Assembly (NCBI GenBank): GCA_009912175.1
Contig: WNDQ01000011.1
Span: forward strand, 20,916 to 84,915
Source of the DNA: Paracidovorax wautersii
GTDB taxonomy: Bacteria; Pseudomonadota; Gammaproteobacteria; Burkholderiales; Burkholderiaceae_C
Length of the DNA stretch: 64,000 nt
Direction: 5' to 3'
The notes under the pieces: model-generated
Databases searched by the model: none
Told to the model about the DNA's origin: nothing
What the model saw: the letters and a program-made list of their open reading frames with translations, nothing else
Program-made: the position numbers and the translations under genes
Shown here: positions 42,879 to 56,700 of the stretch, in pieces
Numbering within the stretch: position 1 is the first letter of the stretch
How the letters are laid out: each line of letters begins with the position of its first letter

Positions 42879-43781
42879 CTAATGCGCGTGGGCGAAGCCA
42901 CTGGCGAGTGTGACGATCGCAATGCCCGCCGCCAGCCACGTGATCTGCGCCAGCGTCTGGCGCGCCGACAGGCGCTTTTGCAGCTGGGGAATCAGATCGG
43001 CCAGCGCCACGTAGACAAAGCTGCTGGAGGCCACCACCAGGAAGAAGGGCAGCCAGTCGAGCAGGTGATCGACCACGAAGTAACCGACCGCACCGCCCAG
43101 CGCCGTCATGGCACCGGCCAGCGACACCTTGACCAGCGCCTTGCGCTGGTCGTTGCCCGAGGTCTGGCGCAGCACCACGATGTCGCCCATGTGGTGCGGC
43201 ACCTCGTGCGCCAGCACGGCCAGGGCCGCGACGATGCCCAGGCTCGGATCGGCCAGGAAGGCCGAGGCGATCAGCACTCCGTCGGCAAACGCATGCAGGC
43301 CGTCGCCGAACAGCACGGCCCAGCCACCATGCGCGTGGGAATGGCCATGGCCATGAGCGTGGCCGCCCGCAGGCGCCGGTGCCGCGGCGTGATGATGAGG
43401 GTGGTGGTGGCCATGGTGAGCGTCGTCGTGCGCATGCGCGGCACCGTGCGGCGCGGGGTCCTGGCGATGGTCCGCATCGGCCTGCAGCACGTCGTCGAGC
43501 CGGCCATGCTCATGCGAGTGATGCCACAGCTCGGCCTTGTCCAGCAGGAAAAAGAACACCACGCCGATCAGGAAGGCCGCGAACAGATGATGCGGCTCGT
43601 CGCCCCCTTCAAACGCTTCGGGCAGCAGGTGCATGAAGGCTGTGGCCAGCAGCGCGCCGGCGGCCAGGCTCAGCATGTGCTGCGCGTAGCGTGCCAGCAC
43701 GCCGAAACTCAGGAAAGAGGCCAGCCAGACGCTGCCGATGCCCGCCAACAGCGTGGCGGCGATAATGCTCAGGAAAATCAT
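42879..43781 (-). CDS. ZIP-family divalent metal transporter
   Basis: 300 residues from ATG at 43781 (MIFLSIIAATLLAGIGSVW). Eight membrane segments. The long cytoplasmic loop between segments 3 and 4 (about 90-150) is very His-rich (HHGHHHPHHH, HAHGHGHSHAH). Segments 4 and 5 hold the metal-site motifs LFGDGLHAFADGVLIASAFL and LAVLAHEVPHHMGDIVVL. Probably imports or releases zinc or iron. Single-gene unit; no obvious Zur or Fur box was seen upstream. Confidence 0.9.
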   Translation of the reverse strand: MIFLSIIAATLLAGIGSVWLASFLSFGVLARYAQHMLSLAAGALLATAFMHLLPEAFEGGDEPHHLFAAFLIGVVFFFLLDKAELWHHSHEHGRLDDVLQADADHRQDPAPHGAAHAHDDAHHGHHHPHHHAAAPAPAGGHAHGHGHSHAHGGWAVLFGDGLHAFADGVLIASAFLADPSLGIVAALAVLAHEVPHHMGDIVVLRQTSGNDQRKALVKVSLAGAMTALGGAVGYFVVDHLLDWLPFFLVVASSSFVYVALADLIPQLQKRLSARQTLAQITWLAAGIAIVTLASGFAHAH

Positions 43782-43870
43782 GGACGAATGACAAATGGAT
43801 CTTGGCGACGCGCCTATCGTTTGCAAGAAGGCACGGCGCTTTCCATGCTGAATCGGCCACACCACATCAC

Positions 43871-44479
43871 ATGAGCCTTCATCGACACATCACCTTGATC
43901 AGCCTGGCCGGCGTCACGCTGGTTGCCGCGTTCCTGATCGGGAGCTACTGGAATGACCGGCAGCACAGCCTCAACGAAGGCCGTCCGCCAGTCCAGTCCG
44001 AAACACCGGAGCCGGATTTTATTGAGAAAGCGTTCCTACCTTGCACGCCGCAGGATTATGCCCAACGGCTGAATGCTTTGATGGAAGAAGCGACATTGCC
44101 CTATCGCCTGCCGGACACGCCCGAAGTCCAGATGGGCGATGTGCATGACTCCATGACGCTGCAGCTCGACAACCACAACACCCTCATCGTGCTGGTGGAC
44201 AAGGCCAGCCAGCATGTCGCCTCCATCACGCTCATCGTCAACGGCGACCAGTCGGCCGACTCGGACGCCAGCGTGCTGCTGACCACCGCCGCCGTGGCCG
44301 CCGCCGCCATGCCGGGCAAGTCGCTGAGCACGCTCACACCGGTGGTCGCCAAGCTCGTCGCCAGCTACCAGGCCGGCTCCAACGCCGCCGAGCAGGACCT
44401 GGACAACGTGCGCATCCGCTACGACCGCGTGCCGTCCCAGGCCGGCGCCTGGTTCTGGATCGAGCCCATCGGAACCTGA
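43871..44479 (+). CDS. Hypothetical membrane-anchored protein, 202 residues
   Basis: ATG at 43871 (MSLHRHITLISLAGVTLVAAFLIGSYW): one N-terminal membrane segment. A soluble domain follows with CTPQDYAQRLNALMEEATLPYRLP, TLQLDNHNTLIVLVDKASQHVASITLIVNGDQ and a small-residue-rich helix (LLTTAAVAAAAMPGKSLSTLTPVVAKLVASYQAG). No family was recognised. The fold suggests an extracytoplasmic domain. It starts 89 bp from the divergent ZIP gene; a link to metal transport cannot be shown. Confidence 0.7.
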   Translation: MSLHRHITLISLAGVTLVAAFLIGSYWNDRQHSLNEGRPPVQSETPEPDFIEKAFLPCTPQDYAQRLNALMEEATLPYRLPDTPEVQMGDVHDSMTLQLDNHNTLIVLVDKASQHVASITLIVNGDQSADSDASVLLTTAAVAAAAMPGKSLSTLTPVVAKLVASYQAGSNAAEQDLDNVRIRYDRVPSQAGAWFWIEPIGT

Positions 44480-44546
44480 GCGCGCGCCGACGATCTGACG
44501 GCCTGGCCCTCACATCCAGGAGGGCCAGCCTCTTGCGTTCGGCACC

Positions 44547-48408
<3,862 letters not shown>

Positions 48409-48473
48409 GAAAGTCCTTGTGCTCGGTGAGGGTTGGGGAGGAAGGGAAACGAATCAATCAATCCAGGGATCGA

Positions 48474-49046
48474 TCAGCGTGCCACCGCCGTCAGGCGGTA
48501 GCCGATCGACACGTCTTCGGCCACGATGCTGGGGTCAGCCCAGTCGCCGGTACCGATGCCAAAGGCCGAGCGCTTGATCGGCAGCGAGCCTTCGATCACG
48601 GCCTGCGGGCCCTGTTCGGTCACAGTGAAGACGCTACGCGCCTCTTGTGACTTGCCCTTGATGGTGAGCTTGCCCGTGGCCTCGAAGCGGTTGCCGCCCA
48701 GCGCCTTGATCTGGGTCGACTCGAACGTCGCCAGCGGATTGGCTCCGGTGTCGAGCCACTTCTTGGCACCGGCCGAGGCGGTCGCCTCTTTCGAGCCCGC
48801 GTCGATGCTGGCCAGCGTCACCTTGACGTTGGCATGGCCCGCAGCCGGCTTGGCCGGATCGAAGCGCAGATCGGCATCGAACTTGGCGAACTTGCCATTC
48901 ATGCCGACCTGCATCTGCTTGTAGGCGAAGGTGATGCGGCTGGCGGCCGGATCGATCGCCGTGTATTCGGCCGCCTGGGCCTGCGTCAGGGCACCCAGGC
49001 CGACCAGGGCGGCGAAGGCGGCGGAGCGAAGAAGGCTGGATTTCAT
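48474..49046 (-). CDS. YceI-family periplasmic protein (second copy)
   Basis: 190 residues from ATG at 49046. Signal peptide MKSSLLRSAAFAALVGLGALTQAQA; barrel strands AEYTAIDPAASRITFAYKQMQVGMNGKFAKFDADLRFDPAKP and ATFESTQIKALGGNRFEATGKLTIKGKSQEA. This QMQVGMNGKF variant is typical of YceI proteins paired with cytochrome b561. It sits between the b561 gene (46 bp upstream) and the first yceI (65 bp downstream). Confidence 0.9.
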   Translation of the reverse strand: MKSSLLRSAAFAALVGLGALTQAQAAEYTAIDPAASRITFAYKQMQVGMNGKFAKFDADLRFDPAKPAAGHANVKVTLASIDAGSKEATASAGAKKWLDTGANPLATFESTQIKALGGNRFEATGKLTIKGKSQEARSVFTVTEQGPQAVIEGSLPIKRSAFGIGTGDWADPSIVAEDVSIGYRLTAVAR

Positions 49047-49092
49047 GGCTGCGATCTCACAACAAAAGGACACGAAAACGAACGGTGAACGT

Positions 49093-49628
49093 TCAGGAGC
49101 GGCGGCCCGGCAACATGCGGGTGAGCACATCGTCACGGTCGACGAAATGGTGTTTGAACGCCGCGGCGGCGTGGAGCACCACCAGGGCCGCGAGCAGGTA
49201 GTTGAGCGTGACGTGCACGGTCACCAGACGCTGGCCCAGGTCGCCGTCGGCCGCCAGCAGGTCGGGCAGCGGCAGCACGCCGAACCAGACCGTCTGGAAG
49301 CCCAGCGCCGAGCTCATCAGCCACCCGCTCAGCGGAATGCCAGCATCAGGCCATAGAGCAGGCCGTGCGCGGCGGTGGCCGATGCCCGCAGCGCCGGGTG
49401 CATGGTCGGCGGCAGCGCGGGCGCGGGATGTGTCAGGCGCCAGGCCAGGCGCGCCAGCACCAGTACAAAGATCGTCACGCCTGCCCATTTGTGCCACGAG
49501 TAGACACGCAGCTTGTGCGGCGAGAACGGCAGGTCGGTCATGTACAGACCCAGGCAGAACATGCCGATCAGGCCAGCGGCGATGAGCCAGTGCAGGGAAA
49601 TGGCGGTACGGGTATAGCGAGCCGTCAT
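49093..49628 (-). pseudogene. Cytochrome b561, one-base frameshift
   Basis: Repaired length 178 residues, normal for the family. N-terminal frame: MTARYTRTAISLHWLIAAGLIGMFCLGLYM and YSWHKWAGVTIFVLVLARL, with heme His in LHW and WHKW. The frame ends after LLYGLMLAFR. The continuing frame gives PLSGWLMSSALGFQTVWFGVLPLPDLLAADGD and VTLNYLLAALVVLHAAAAFKHHF, with the other two His ligands. One base is missing near 49337-49340 (minus strand CTGGCATTCCG where GC-N-ATTCCG is expected). A diheme quinol oxidase or superoxide-type b561 is expected if intact. Assembly error possible. Confidence 0.85.
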
Positions 49629-49808
49629 GAGGGTCCGTCACGTCGAGGGGAAAGCCCGAGCCGGTCTGCGCCGGCTGAGCCTGTTCAAGGGCCAGGCCAT
49701 TGTAGGAGCAGCCTACAGGCCCGATTAGGAGTGCGGATCGAGCCTGAATGTTCCGGAAATCAACCCAATCAGGCTCATCACGCCCTGGACTGCGTCGCAC
49801 GTATTTTT

Positions 49809-50708
49809 CTAAGGCGAGTAACGAAGAGTTTCGACAAACAGAGAGAAAGCCGACGACGGATGCCTGCGATTGGGATTGGGGTAGTACAAGTGGTAACCGG
49901 GAAAATCTGGCGTGTACTTGCCGAGAACCTGGACCAAGCTTCCGTTGTCGATGAAGCGCTGGACCTGATCCCGGTGGATACAGGCCAGGCCATGTCCATC
50001 CAGGACGGCATCGACCAGGAGATCGATCGTGTTCACGATCAACTGCCCTTCGCCTCGCACCCTGACTTCCCGTGTGCCGCGCATCAGGCGCCACCCGATG
50101 ACCGTGCCGGAGGTCGGCAGCCGAAAGTTGATGACCTTGTGATCGATCAGTTGCGCCGGCGTGGTCGGCGCTGGAAATCTAGCCAGATACGCCGGGGCGG
50201 CCACGATCGCCATCGGAATGTCGGGGCCGATCCGTACGGCAATCATGTCCTTGGCGATCTCTCCACCCAGGCGGATGCCCGCATCGAACTGATGGGCGAC
50301 CACGTCCACCAGCGCATGATCGACGTTGATCTCGATATGGATATCGGGGTTGTCCATCAGCAGCCGCTTCACCGCCGGCATCAGGATGGTCTTTGCCGCG
50401 TGCTCCACCGTGGTGATCCGGATGGCTCCGGACGGCCGGTCACGCAGTTCACCGAGTGAGCCGATCACCGCGTCGAGGTCGTGCAGCATCGGGCCGAGTT
50501 TCGCGAGCAGCCGCTCTCCCGCCTCGGTGGGCGCGACACTGCGCGTCGTGCGCGAAAGCAGGCGCAGTCCCAGGCGCTCTTCGACGCGGCGCACGATCTG
50601 GCTGAGCGCCGACTGCGCCATGCCAAGGCGGATCGCGGCCTTGGTGAAGCTGCGTTCCTCGGCAACGACCACGAAGGCCGTCAGATCGGCAATTTCGTCG
50701 CGACGCAT
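49809..50708 (-). CDS. LysR-family regulator of the ene-reductase operon
   Basis: 299 residues. Helix-turn-helix region AFVVVAEERSFTKAAIRLGMAQSALSQIVRRVEERLGLRLL, followed by the substrate-binding domain (IRITTVEHAAKTILMPAVKRLL, DAGIRLGGEIAKDMIAVRIG). Belongs to the large CrgA-like subgroup that often controls adjacent redox genes. Divergent from the OYE gene, with a 6-bp-arm dyad between them. GC content and codon choice are visibly lower than in smc or ligA, suggesting the LysR-OYE-hydrolase set was acquired together. Confidence 0.9.
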   Translation of the reverse strand: MRRDEIADLTAFVVVAEERSFTKAAIRLGMAQSALSQIVRRVEERLGLRLLSRTTRSVAPTEAGERLLAKLGPMLHDLDAVIGSLGELRDRPSGAIRITTVEHAAKTILMPAVKRLLMDNPDIHIEINVDHALVDVVAHQFDAGIRLGGEIAKDMIAVRIGPDIPMAIVAAPAYLARFPAPTTPAQLIDHKVINFRLPTSGTVIGWRLMRGTREVRVRGEGQLIVNTIDLLVDAVLDGHGLACIHRDQVQRFIDNGSLVQVLGKYTPDFPGYHLYYPNPNRRHPSSAFSLFVETLRYSP

Positions 50709-50735
50709 CGGCTGATCCTTTACCCAGGCATTTAT

Positions 50736-50753
50736 TTATCACCTAAATGATAA
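50736..50753. promoter_or_regulatory. Dyad in the LysR / ene-reductase control region
   Basis: TTATCA-CCTAAA-TGATAA, a perfect inverted repeat in an AT-rich stretch 28 bp from the LysR start and 118 bp from the OYE start. Likely LysR recognition site. Confidence 0.55.
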
Positions 50754-50871
50754 GCCCAAGCATTTTTACCCGTCTACTCAACTTAATAAGCGGCCTCTAC
50801 ATTTGTGGACATCGACATGTCGTGGGCCAGCTGGCGCTCACCATGCCACGCCCACCGCAAGGACAATCCAC

Positions 50872-52017
50872 ATGACGCACGCACCGCTCCTTTTCGACCG
50901 CTTCAGCTTTGACAACGGCATCACGCTCCGCAATCGCGTGGTCATGACCCCGATGACCACCTGGTCCGCCAATCCCGACGGGACCGTCTCCGATCAGGAA
51001 ATCACCTACATCCAGGCACGCGCCAAGGAGGTCGGGATGGTCATCACCGGATGCACGCATGTCACACCGGAAGGCATCGGCTTCACGGACGAGTTCGCCG
51101 CCTACGACGACCGTTTCATTCCCAGCCTGCGCAAGCTTGCCCAAGCCGCAAAAAGCGGCGGTGCGCCCGCCATCCTGCAGATCTTCCATGCTGGCACCAA
51201 GGCAGTGCCCGAGCTCGTTCCGAACGGGCGGGTTGTTGGCCCCAGCACGATGACCGTGCCCGCTGGGCCGTTCAACGCAGGTGGCAACACCGCCGCCGCG
51301 CTCACGCAAGGCGAGATCGAAAACATCATCGAAGCGTTCGCTGAAGCGACACGCCGCGCGATCGAGGCCGGCTTCGACGGCGTCGAACTGCATGGCGCGC
51401 ACGGATTCCTCATCCAGGATTTCTTCTCGCCGCTCGCCAATCAACGCGACGATCAATGGGGCGGCTCTCTGGAAAACCGGCTGCGCTTTCCGTTGTCCAT
51501 CGTTCGCGCTGCTGCACAGGCCATCAAAGAACATGCCGACCGGCCGTTTCTGTTGGGCTATCGCATTTCGCCGGAGGAACACGCAGAAGGTGGATTGCGG
51601 ATCGCGGATACAAACGTGCTGATCGATCGACTGATCGAAGCTGGCATCGGTTACCTGCATGCCTCCTTGCATGATGTCCTCAATGGCAAGCCGTTGACCG
51701 ACGACAGCGGCAAGACAACGACGCAATTGCTCATCGAGCATGTGGCCGAACGCGTCCCCCTGATCGCGGCGGGCGGGCTCAAGACGCCGGCGCAAGCACA
51801 AACCGCGTTGGCGTCCGGTCTTTCCTTGACGGCGCTCGGCCAGGGCCTGGTCATGAACCCGAACTGGGTCACGCTGGCCAAGAGCGATCGCGCCGATGAG
51901 ATCGTGACCGTCCTCGACCCCGCATCCGTGCCGGATCTCAGCATTCCGGACAAGCTGTGGACCATCATCCAGATCGCAAAGGGCTGGTTTCAGCTACGGG
52001 AAAGCCAACCGGCGTGA
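50872..52017 (+). CDS. NADH:flavin oxidoreductase, Old Yellow Enzyme family
   Basis: 381 residues from ATG at 50872 (MTHAPLLFDRFSFDNGITLRN). FMN barrel motifs: NRVVMTPMTTWSA, LQIFHAGTKA, GFDGVELHGAHGFLIQDFFSPLANQRDDQWGGSLENRLRF and GYRISPEEHAEGGLRI. YemA-like branch of OYEs, which reduce activated C=C bonds. Followed by an epoxide-hydrolase-like gene, so the pair could process an unsaturated or oxygenated small molecule. Divergent LysR gene is the probable regulator. Confidence 0.9.
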   Translation: MTHAPLLFDRFSFDNGITLRNRVVMTPMTTWSANPDGTVSDQEITYIQARAKEVGMVITGCTHVTPEGIGFTDEFAAYDDRFIPSLRKLAQAAKSGGAPAILQIFHAGTKAVPELVPNGRVVGPSTMTVPAGPFNAGGNTAAALTQGEIENIIEAFAEATRRAIEAGFDGVELHGAHGFLIQDFFSPLANQRDDQWGGSLENRLRFPLSIVRAAAQAIKEHADRPFLLGYRISPEEHAEGGLRIADTNVLIDRLIEAGIGYLHASLHDVLNGKPLTDDSGKTTTQLLIEHVAERVPLIAAGGLKTPAQAQTALASGLSLTALGQGLVMNPNWVTLAKSDRADEIVTVLDPASVPDLSIPDKLWTIIQIAKGWFQLRESQPA

Positions 52018-52087
52018 TGCGCCGCAGGTGCATCCACGATGTCGGCGCCAAGCCGGCGCTTTCACCATCACCCTAAAGAGTTCCTCC

Positions 52088-52483
52088 ATGTCCCGCACAC
52101 CGATTGAAATCGCCGAAACTTTCTACGCGCATTGGAGCGCTGACCGCATGGAGGATGCGCTTGCCATGCTCGCCGACGACGTGTTCTACGACAACGTCCC
52201 CGTCTCGTTCCCGAAAATCACCGGTCGCGACGGGGTCCGCCAATTCCATGTGGATTTTGGTTTCGGCAAGGATTTCAGGGCCGAGTTCAAGATCGTCAAC
52301 ATCGCGGTCTCCGGCAACATCGTGCTGAGCGAACGCGTCGACGTTTTCTTTCACAGCAGCGGCGGCACGATCACGCTGCCGGTCATGGGCACGCTCACGA
52401 TCGAGAACGACATGATCACGGTGTGGCGCGACTACTTCGACCCCACCGACTTCGAACGTCAACTCAGCCAGATCACGCGGTAG
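52088..52483 (+). CDS. SnoaL / limonene-epoxide-hydrolase-like protein
   Basis: 131 residues from ATG at 52088. NTF2-like cone fold: IEIAETFYAHWSADRMEDALAMLADDVFYDNVPVSFPKITGRDGVRQFHVDF. The end WRDYFDPTDFERQ is characteristic of the LEH group, with RDYFD carrying Arg and Asp of the catalytic Asp-Arg-Asp set. It could hydrolyse a small epoxide or act as a cyclase-like enzyme; by-eye assignment only. 70 bp after the OYE gene in the same direction. Confidence 0.75.
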   Translation: MSRTPIEIAETFYAHWSADRMEDALAMLADDVFYDNVPVSFPKITGRDGVRQFHVDFGFGKDFRAEFKIVNIAVSGNIVLSERVDVFFHSSGGTITLPVMGTLTIENDMITVWRDYFDPTDFERQLSQITR

Positions 52484-52555
52484 GCTCGGGCCGGCTCAGC
52501 CGCTGGGCAACAGGGTCTCGGGTGCGCTGAACCTGGCTGCGCCGGCTTGTCCAGG

Positions 52556-53764
52556 TCAGGAGAAAAGCCGCCGCGCCTGGGGCGAGCCCGCCGACAGGTC
52601 GTGCTGGTCGAGCGCGTCGTACAGATGCTGCAGGTCTTGCGCGATCGAATCCATGGCTTCGAGGTAGATGAGCGTGCCATGGTCGTCGGTGACCACGCCG
52701 TCCATGGCCGATGCCAGCTCCTGCGCCACTTCGCGCAGGCGCTCGAAGGGCTGCTCGTCGCGGCTGACCTGCGGCACGTCGAGCGACAGCGCGATCTCGT
52801 GCAGCGCGGCCTGGGCCAGGTCCTCGGCCAGCGCGGCCTGGGTGTCGAAGCTCAGGACCAGCACGGGCGGCAGGCCCGGCTGCGCGGCCGGCAGCACCAT
52901 GCGGCCGGGAATGGCGCCGGCGATGAAGCCCAGCTTGCCCGCCTGTTGCTGCACGTAGCCGGGGCTCCAGGCCGTGGTGCGCGCGCGCAGCGTAAAGCTC
53001 AGTTGCGCGTCGTGGGCGCTGGCGAACTGATCGAGCTCGCGCGCCCGCGCCACCTGCTCGATCATGTCCGGGAAGTCGGGCGCCGCGCTGAGCGCATCGG
53101 CAAAAGCCTGGGCCTTCATGACGAACTCGGAGAACTCGATCTCGTTGAGCGCGCCGCTGCGGTTGGCCAGTTGCACGCCCGCCTGGAAGGCGGTGTAGCG
53201 GCGGCCCAGGTGCGGCGGCTCCCAGGCATGGCTGACCTGATTCAGGCCCTCGATGAAGAAGGGCTTGGTGCCGGCACGCCGCGTGCCCGGCAACGCAGCG
53301 ATGGCGGCATCGCCCGAGGCCACGCCGTCGAGCGAGATGGGCGCGATCACGTCGATCAGCGCATCGAGCTGGCCCGGCCAGCGCTCGGCCGGCGCCATGC
53401 GCGAGAACTCGGGCGCCAGGCCGCTGGCCGGCCGCGCGGCGGGCAGCGGTGCGTCGTCGCCCGCTTGGGCTTCGCCGTCGAAGGGCATGAATCCGCTGTC
53501 CGGCCCCGCCTCGTCGCGCGTGGCGTGCCAGTCGCCGTCGTGGGCCTCGAAGCCCGGCTCGCGCCGGCTGGGGGCGCCATCCTCCGCGCCATCGGCGTCG
53601 TCGCCACGCTGCTCCGTCACGCCAAGGTCCGGCTCCTGCCTGTCCCCGACGGGGCGCGGCTGGCGCGGCGTGAGGCGGCGCGAATTCCAGGTGTTGTAGG
53701 CCACCACCCCGGCGAGCACCAGGCCGCCGACGATGGCCAGTCCGACTTGCAGCGAACTTTCCAT
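52556..53764 (-). CDS. zipA: Cell division protein ZipA
   Basis: 402 residues from ATG at 53764, 2 bp after the smc stop. N-terminal membrane anchor (LQVGLAIVGGLVLAGVVAYNTW), a charged and Pro/Ala-rich linker of about 110 residues, and the C-terminal FtsZ-binding domain (FEGLNQ-type region: PFFIEGLNQVSHAWEPP; LVLSFDTQAALAEDLAQ; FERLREVAQELASAMDGVVTDDHGTLI). It tethers FtsZ to the inner membrane. Operon with smc. Confidence 0.9.
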   Translation of the reverse strand: MESSLQVGLAIVGGLVLAGVVAYNTWNSRRLTPRQPRPVGDRQEPDLGVTEQRGDDADGAEDGAPSRREPGFEAHDGDWHATRDEAGPDSGFMPFDGEAQAGDDAPLPAARPASGLAPEFSRMAPAERWPGQLDALIDVIAPISLDGVASGDAAIAALPGTRRAGTKPFFIEGLNQVSHAWEPPHLGRRYTAFQAGVQLANRSGALNEIEFSEFVMKAQAFADALSAAPDFPDMIEQVARARELDQFASAHDAQLSFTLRARTTAWSPGYVQQQAGKLGFIAGAIPGRMVLPAAQPGLPPVLVLSFDTQAALAEDLAQAALHEIALSLDVPQVSRDEQPFERLREVAQELASAMDGVVTDDHGTLIYLEAMDSIAQDLQHLYDALDQHDLSAGSPQARRLFS

Positions 53765-53766
53765 GC

Positions 53767-56700
53767 TCAAGCCTCCATCAGGTTGGTGGCGGCTTCCATG
53801 TCGACCGCCACGATGCGTGAAACCCCCTGCTCCTGCATGGTCACGCCGATGAGTTGCCGGGCCATCTCCATGGCGATCTTGTTGTGGCTGATGAACAGGA
53901 ACTGGGTGTCTTGGCTCATGTGCGTCACCAGTTTGGCATAGCGTTCGGTGTTGGCGTCGTCCAGCGGTGCGTCGACCTCGTCGAGCAGGCAGAACGGTGC
54001 GGGGTTGAGCTGGAAGATGGCAAAGACCAGCGCGATGGCGGTCAGCGCCTTCTCGCCGCCCGAGAGCAGGTGAATGGTCTGGTTCTTCTTGCCCGGCGGC
54101 TGCGCGATGACCTGCACGCCGGCGTCCAGGATTTCCTCGCCCGTCATGACCAGGCGCGCCTGGCCGCCGCCGAACAGCTCGGGGAACATGCGGCCGAAGT
54201 GCGTGTTGACGATGTTGAAGGTGTTGCCCAGCAGGTCGCGCGTCTCGGCGTCGATCTTGCGGATGGCATCTTCCAGCGTGGTCATGGCGTCGATCAGGTC
54301 GGCCGTCTGCGCGTCCAGGAACTGCTTGCGCTCGCGCGCGGCGGCCAGTTCGTCGAGCGCGGCCAGGTTGACCGCGCCCAGCGCGGCAATCTCGCGCTGG
54401 TAGCGGTCGATCTCGCCCTGCAGCCCGGTCAGCTTGACGCCGCCTTCCTCGATGGACTTGGCCACGGCCTCCAGGTCGGCCTCGGCTTCGGCCAGTTGCT
54501 GGCTGTACTGCTCCAGGCCCAGGCGCGCGGCCTGTTCCTTGAGCTGGAAATCGGTGATGCGCTGGCGCAGCGGGTCCAGCTCGCGCTCGAGCTGCAGGCG
54601 CCGTTCGTCGCTGGCGCGCAGCTTGGCGGTCAGGTCGTCGTATTCGCTGCGCAGCGCGGCCAGCGTTTCCTCGCGCAAGGCCTTGGCGGCCAGCGCCTCT
54701 TGCAGGCCGCCTTCGGCCGCGGCGTCGTTGTGGCGGTTGAGCTCGTCGTGCACGCGCTGCTGCTCGGCGGCAATCGACTGCAGCTGCTGGGTGGCGGTTT
54801 CGATGGCGCGGTTGAGCTCGGCTTCACGCGCGGCCAGGCTGCGCTGGGCATAGCCCGATTCCTGCGACTGGCGCTCCAGCACCCGCAACTGCTCACGCGC
54901 CTCGGCCAGCTTGCGCTCGGCCTGGATCACACGCTCGTCGAGCTGGGCGTGGCGCTCCTGCGTGTCGGCCAGCTGCATGTCGAGCTCCTCGAAACGCGCC
55001 TCGGCCGTCACACGCCGCTCCTGCAGGTCTTCGAGATGGCCGTCGACCTCGGCCAGGTCGCCCGCGATCTGCTCGCTGCGCGCGCGCGTCTGCTCGGCCA
55101 TCTGGCTCAGGCGCAGGGTCTCGACCTGCAGTTCATGCAGGCGCGACTGGCCTTCGGACTGCTCGCGCCTGGCCTGGGCCAGGCGCTGCGTGGCGTCGGT
55201 GTAGGCGGCTTCGGCCCGCACCAGGGCCGTGCGCGCCTCTTCGGCGATGAAGCTGTGCGCGCGGATTTCCTTGTCGAGGTTGTCGATCTCCTGCGCGCGC
55301 GCCAGCATGCCGGCCTGCTCGCTGTCCTGCGCGTAGAAAGCCACGGCATGCGCGCTGACGGCATGGCCGTCGGGCACATAGATGACGTCGCCCGGCTGCA
55401 GCCGTGAGCGCGCGCCCAGCGCGTCTTCCAGGCTGTGCGCGGTGTGGCAGCCATGCAGCCAGTCAACCAGCAGCGCCTTCAGGCTGGCGTCGTGCACGCG
55501 CAGCTTGTCGGCCAGGCGCGGTAGCGCGGCGTCGCCTTCGGGCGCGGCGGCCACGGGCGCGGTATAGAAAGCCAGCTTGGCCGGCGGCGCGTCGCCCGCA
55601 AAGGCGCGCACGGTTTCCAGGCGGCCGATCGCCAGCGCGCCCATGCGCTCACGCAGCGCGGCTTCGAGCGCGTTTTCCCAGCCCTGCTCGATGCCCAGCC
55701 GGGTCCACAGGCCCGCCAGGCCGTCCAGCCCATGCTTGGCCAGCCAGGGCTGGAGCTTGCCGTCGGTCTTGACCTTGTCCTGCAGCGCCTTGAGCGCCTC
55801 CTGCCGCGCCGACAGGTCGGCCTTGCGCGCCGACTCGGTGTTGACGGTCTGCTGCTGCGCGCGGCGCGCCTCGTCGAGCTGCGGCACCAGGTCGTGCAGC
55901 TCGGCCAGGCGGGCCTCGGCCATCGCCTGGCTTTCCTGCTGGTCGGTCAACTGGGCCTGCAAGTTGGCCAGGCGCTGCTCGTCGGGCGCGGCCAGCGCCT
56001 TGCGGTCGGCATCCAGCCGTTCGCGGCGGTTGCCCAGCTGGCGCATCTGGTCGTCGATGTGGCGCTGCTCGGTGGCCAAAACCTGGATCTGCTGCTGCAC
56101 CTGGACCACGGCGCTGCGCTGTTCGCCAGATTGCTGCTGTGCCTGGCGCAGGGCATCTTCCAGGTCGGGCAGGCGCAAGCCCTGCTCTTCGACCTGCGCG
56201 GCCAGGGTCTCGGCCTGTTCCTCGGCGCCCACGCTCTGCTCGGCCAGGGTTTCGATCTCGTGCGCGGCGTCCTCGCGCCGCTGCTCCCACTGGGTCGACT
56301 GTTCTTTCAGTTGCAGCAGCCGCTGCTCGGCGCGCTGGCGGCCTTCGACCACGAAGCGGATCTCGGCTTCGAGCTTGCCGACCTCGGCGCTGGCTTCGTA
56401 CAACTGCCCCTGCGCCTGGTTGACCTTGTCGCCCGCGCCGTAGTGCGCCTGGCGGATGGTTTCGAGATCGGCCTCGACATGGCGCAGATCGGCCATGCGC
56501 GACTCCAGGTCGTTGACGGCCTTGAGGCCCTCGGTCTGGATGCGGCCCTGCTCGGCCTCGGCCTCGGACTTCTTGAGGAACCACAGCTGCTGCTGCTTGA
56601 GCGCCACTTGCGACTGCAGCGTGTTGTAGCGCGTGGCGACCTCGGCCTGGCGCTCGAGCTTGTCGAGGTTGGCATTGAGCTCGCGCAGGATGTCTTCCAC

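Noticed and set aside
42843..43874. Plus-strand open frame of 343 codons
   Set aside because: Mirror of the ZIP transporter; the composition (runs of Arg, Gln, Val) is typical of antisense frames.
49629..50094. N-terminal extension of the frame that contains the b561 C-terminus
   Set aside because: It is antisense-type sequence without homology; the true N-terminus is the other frame starting at 49628.
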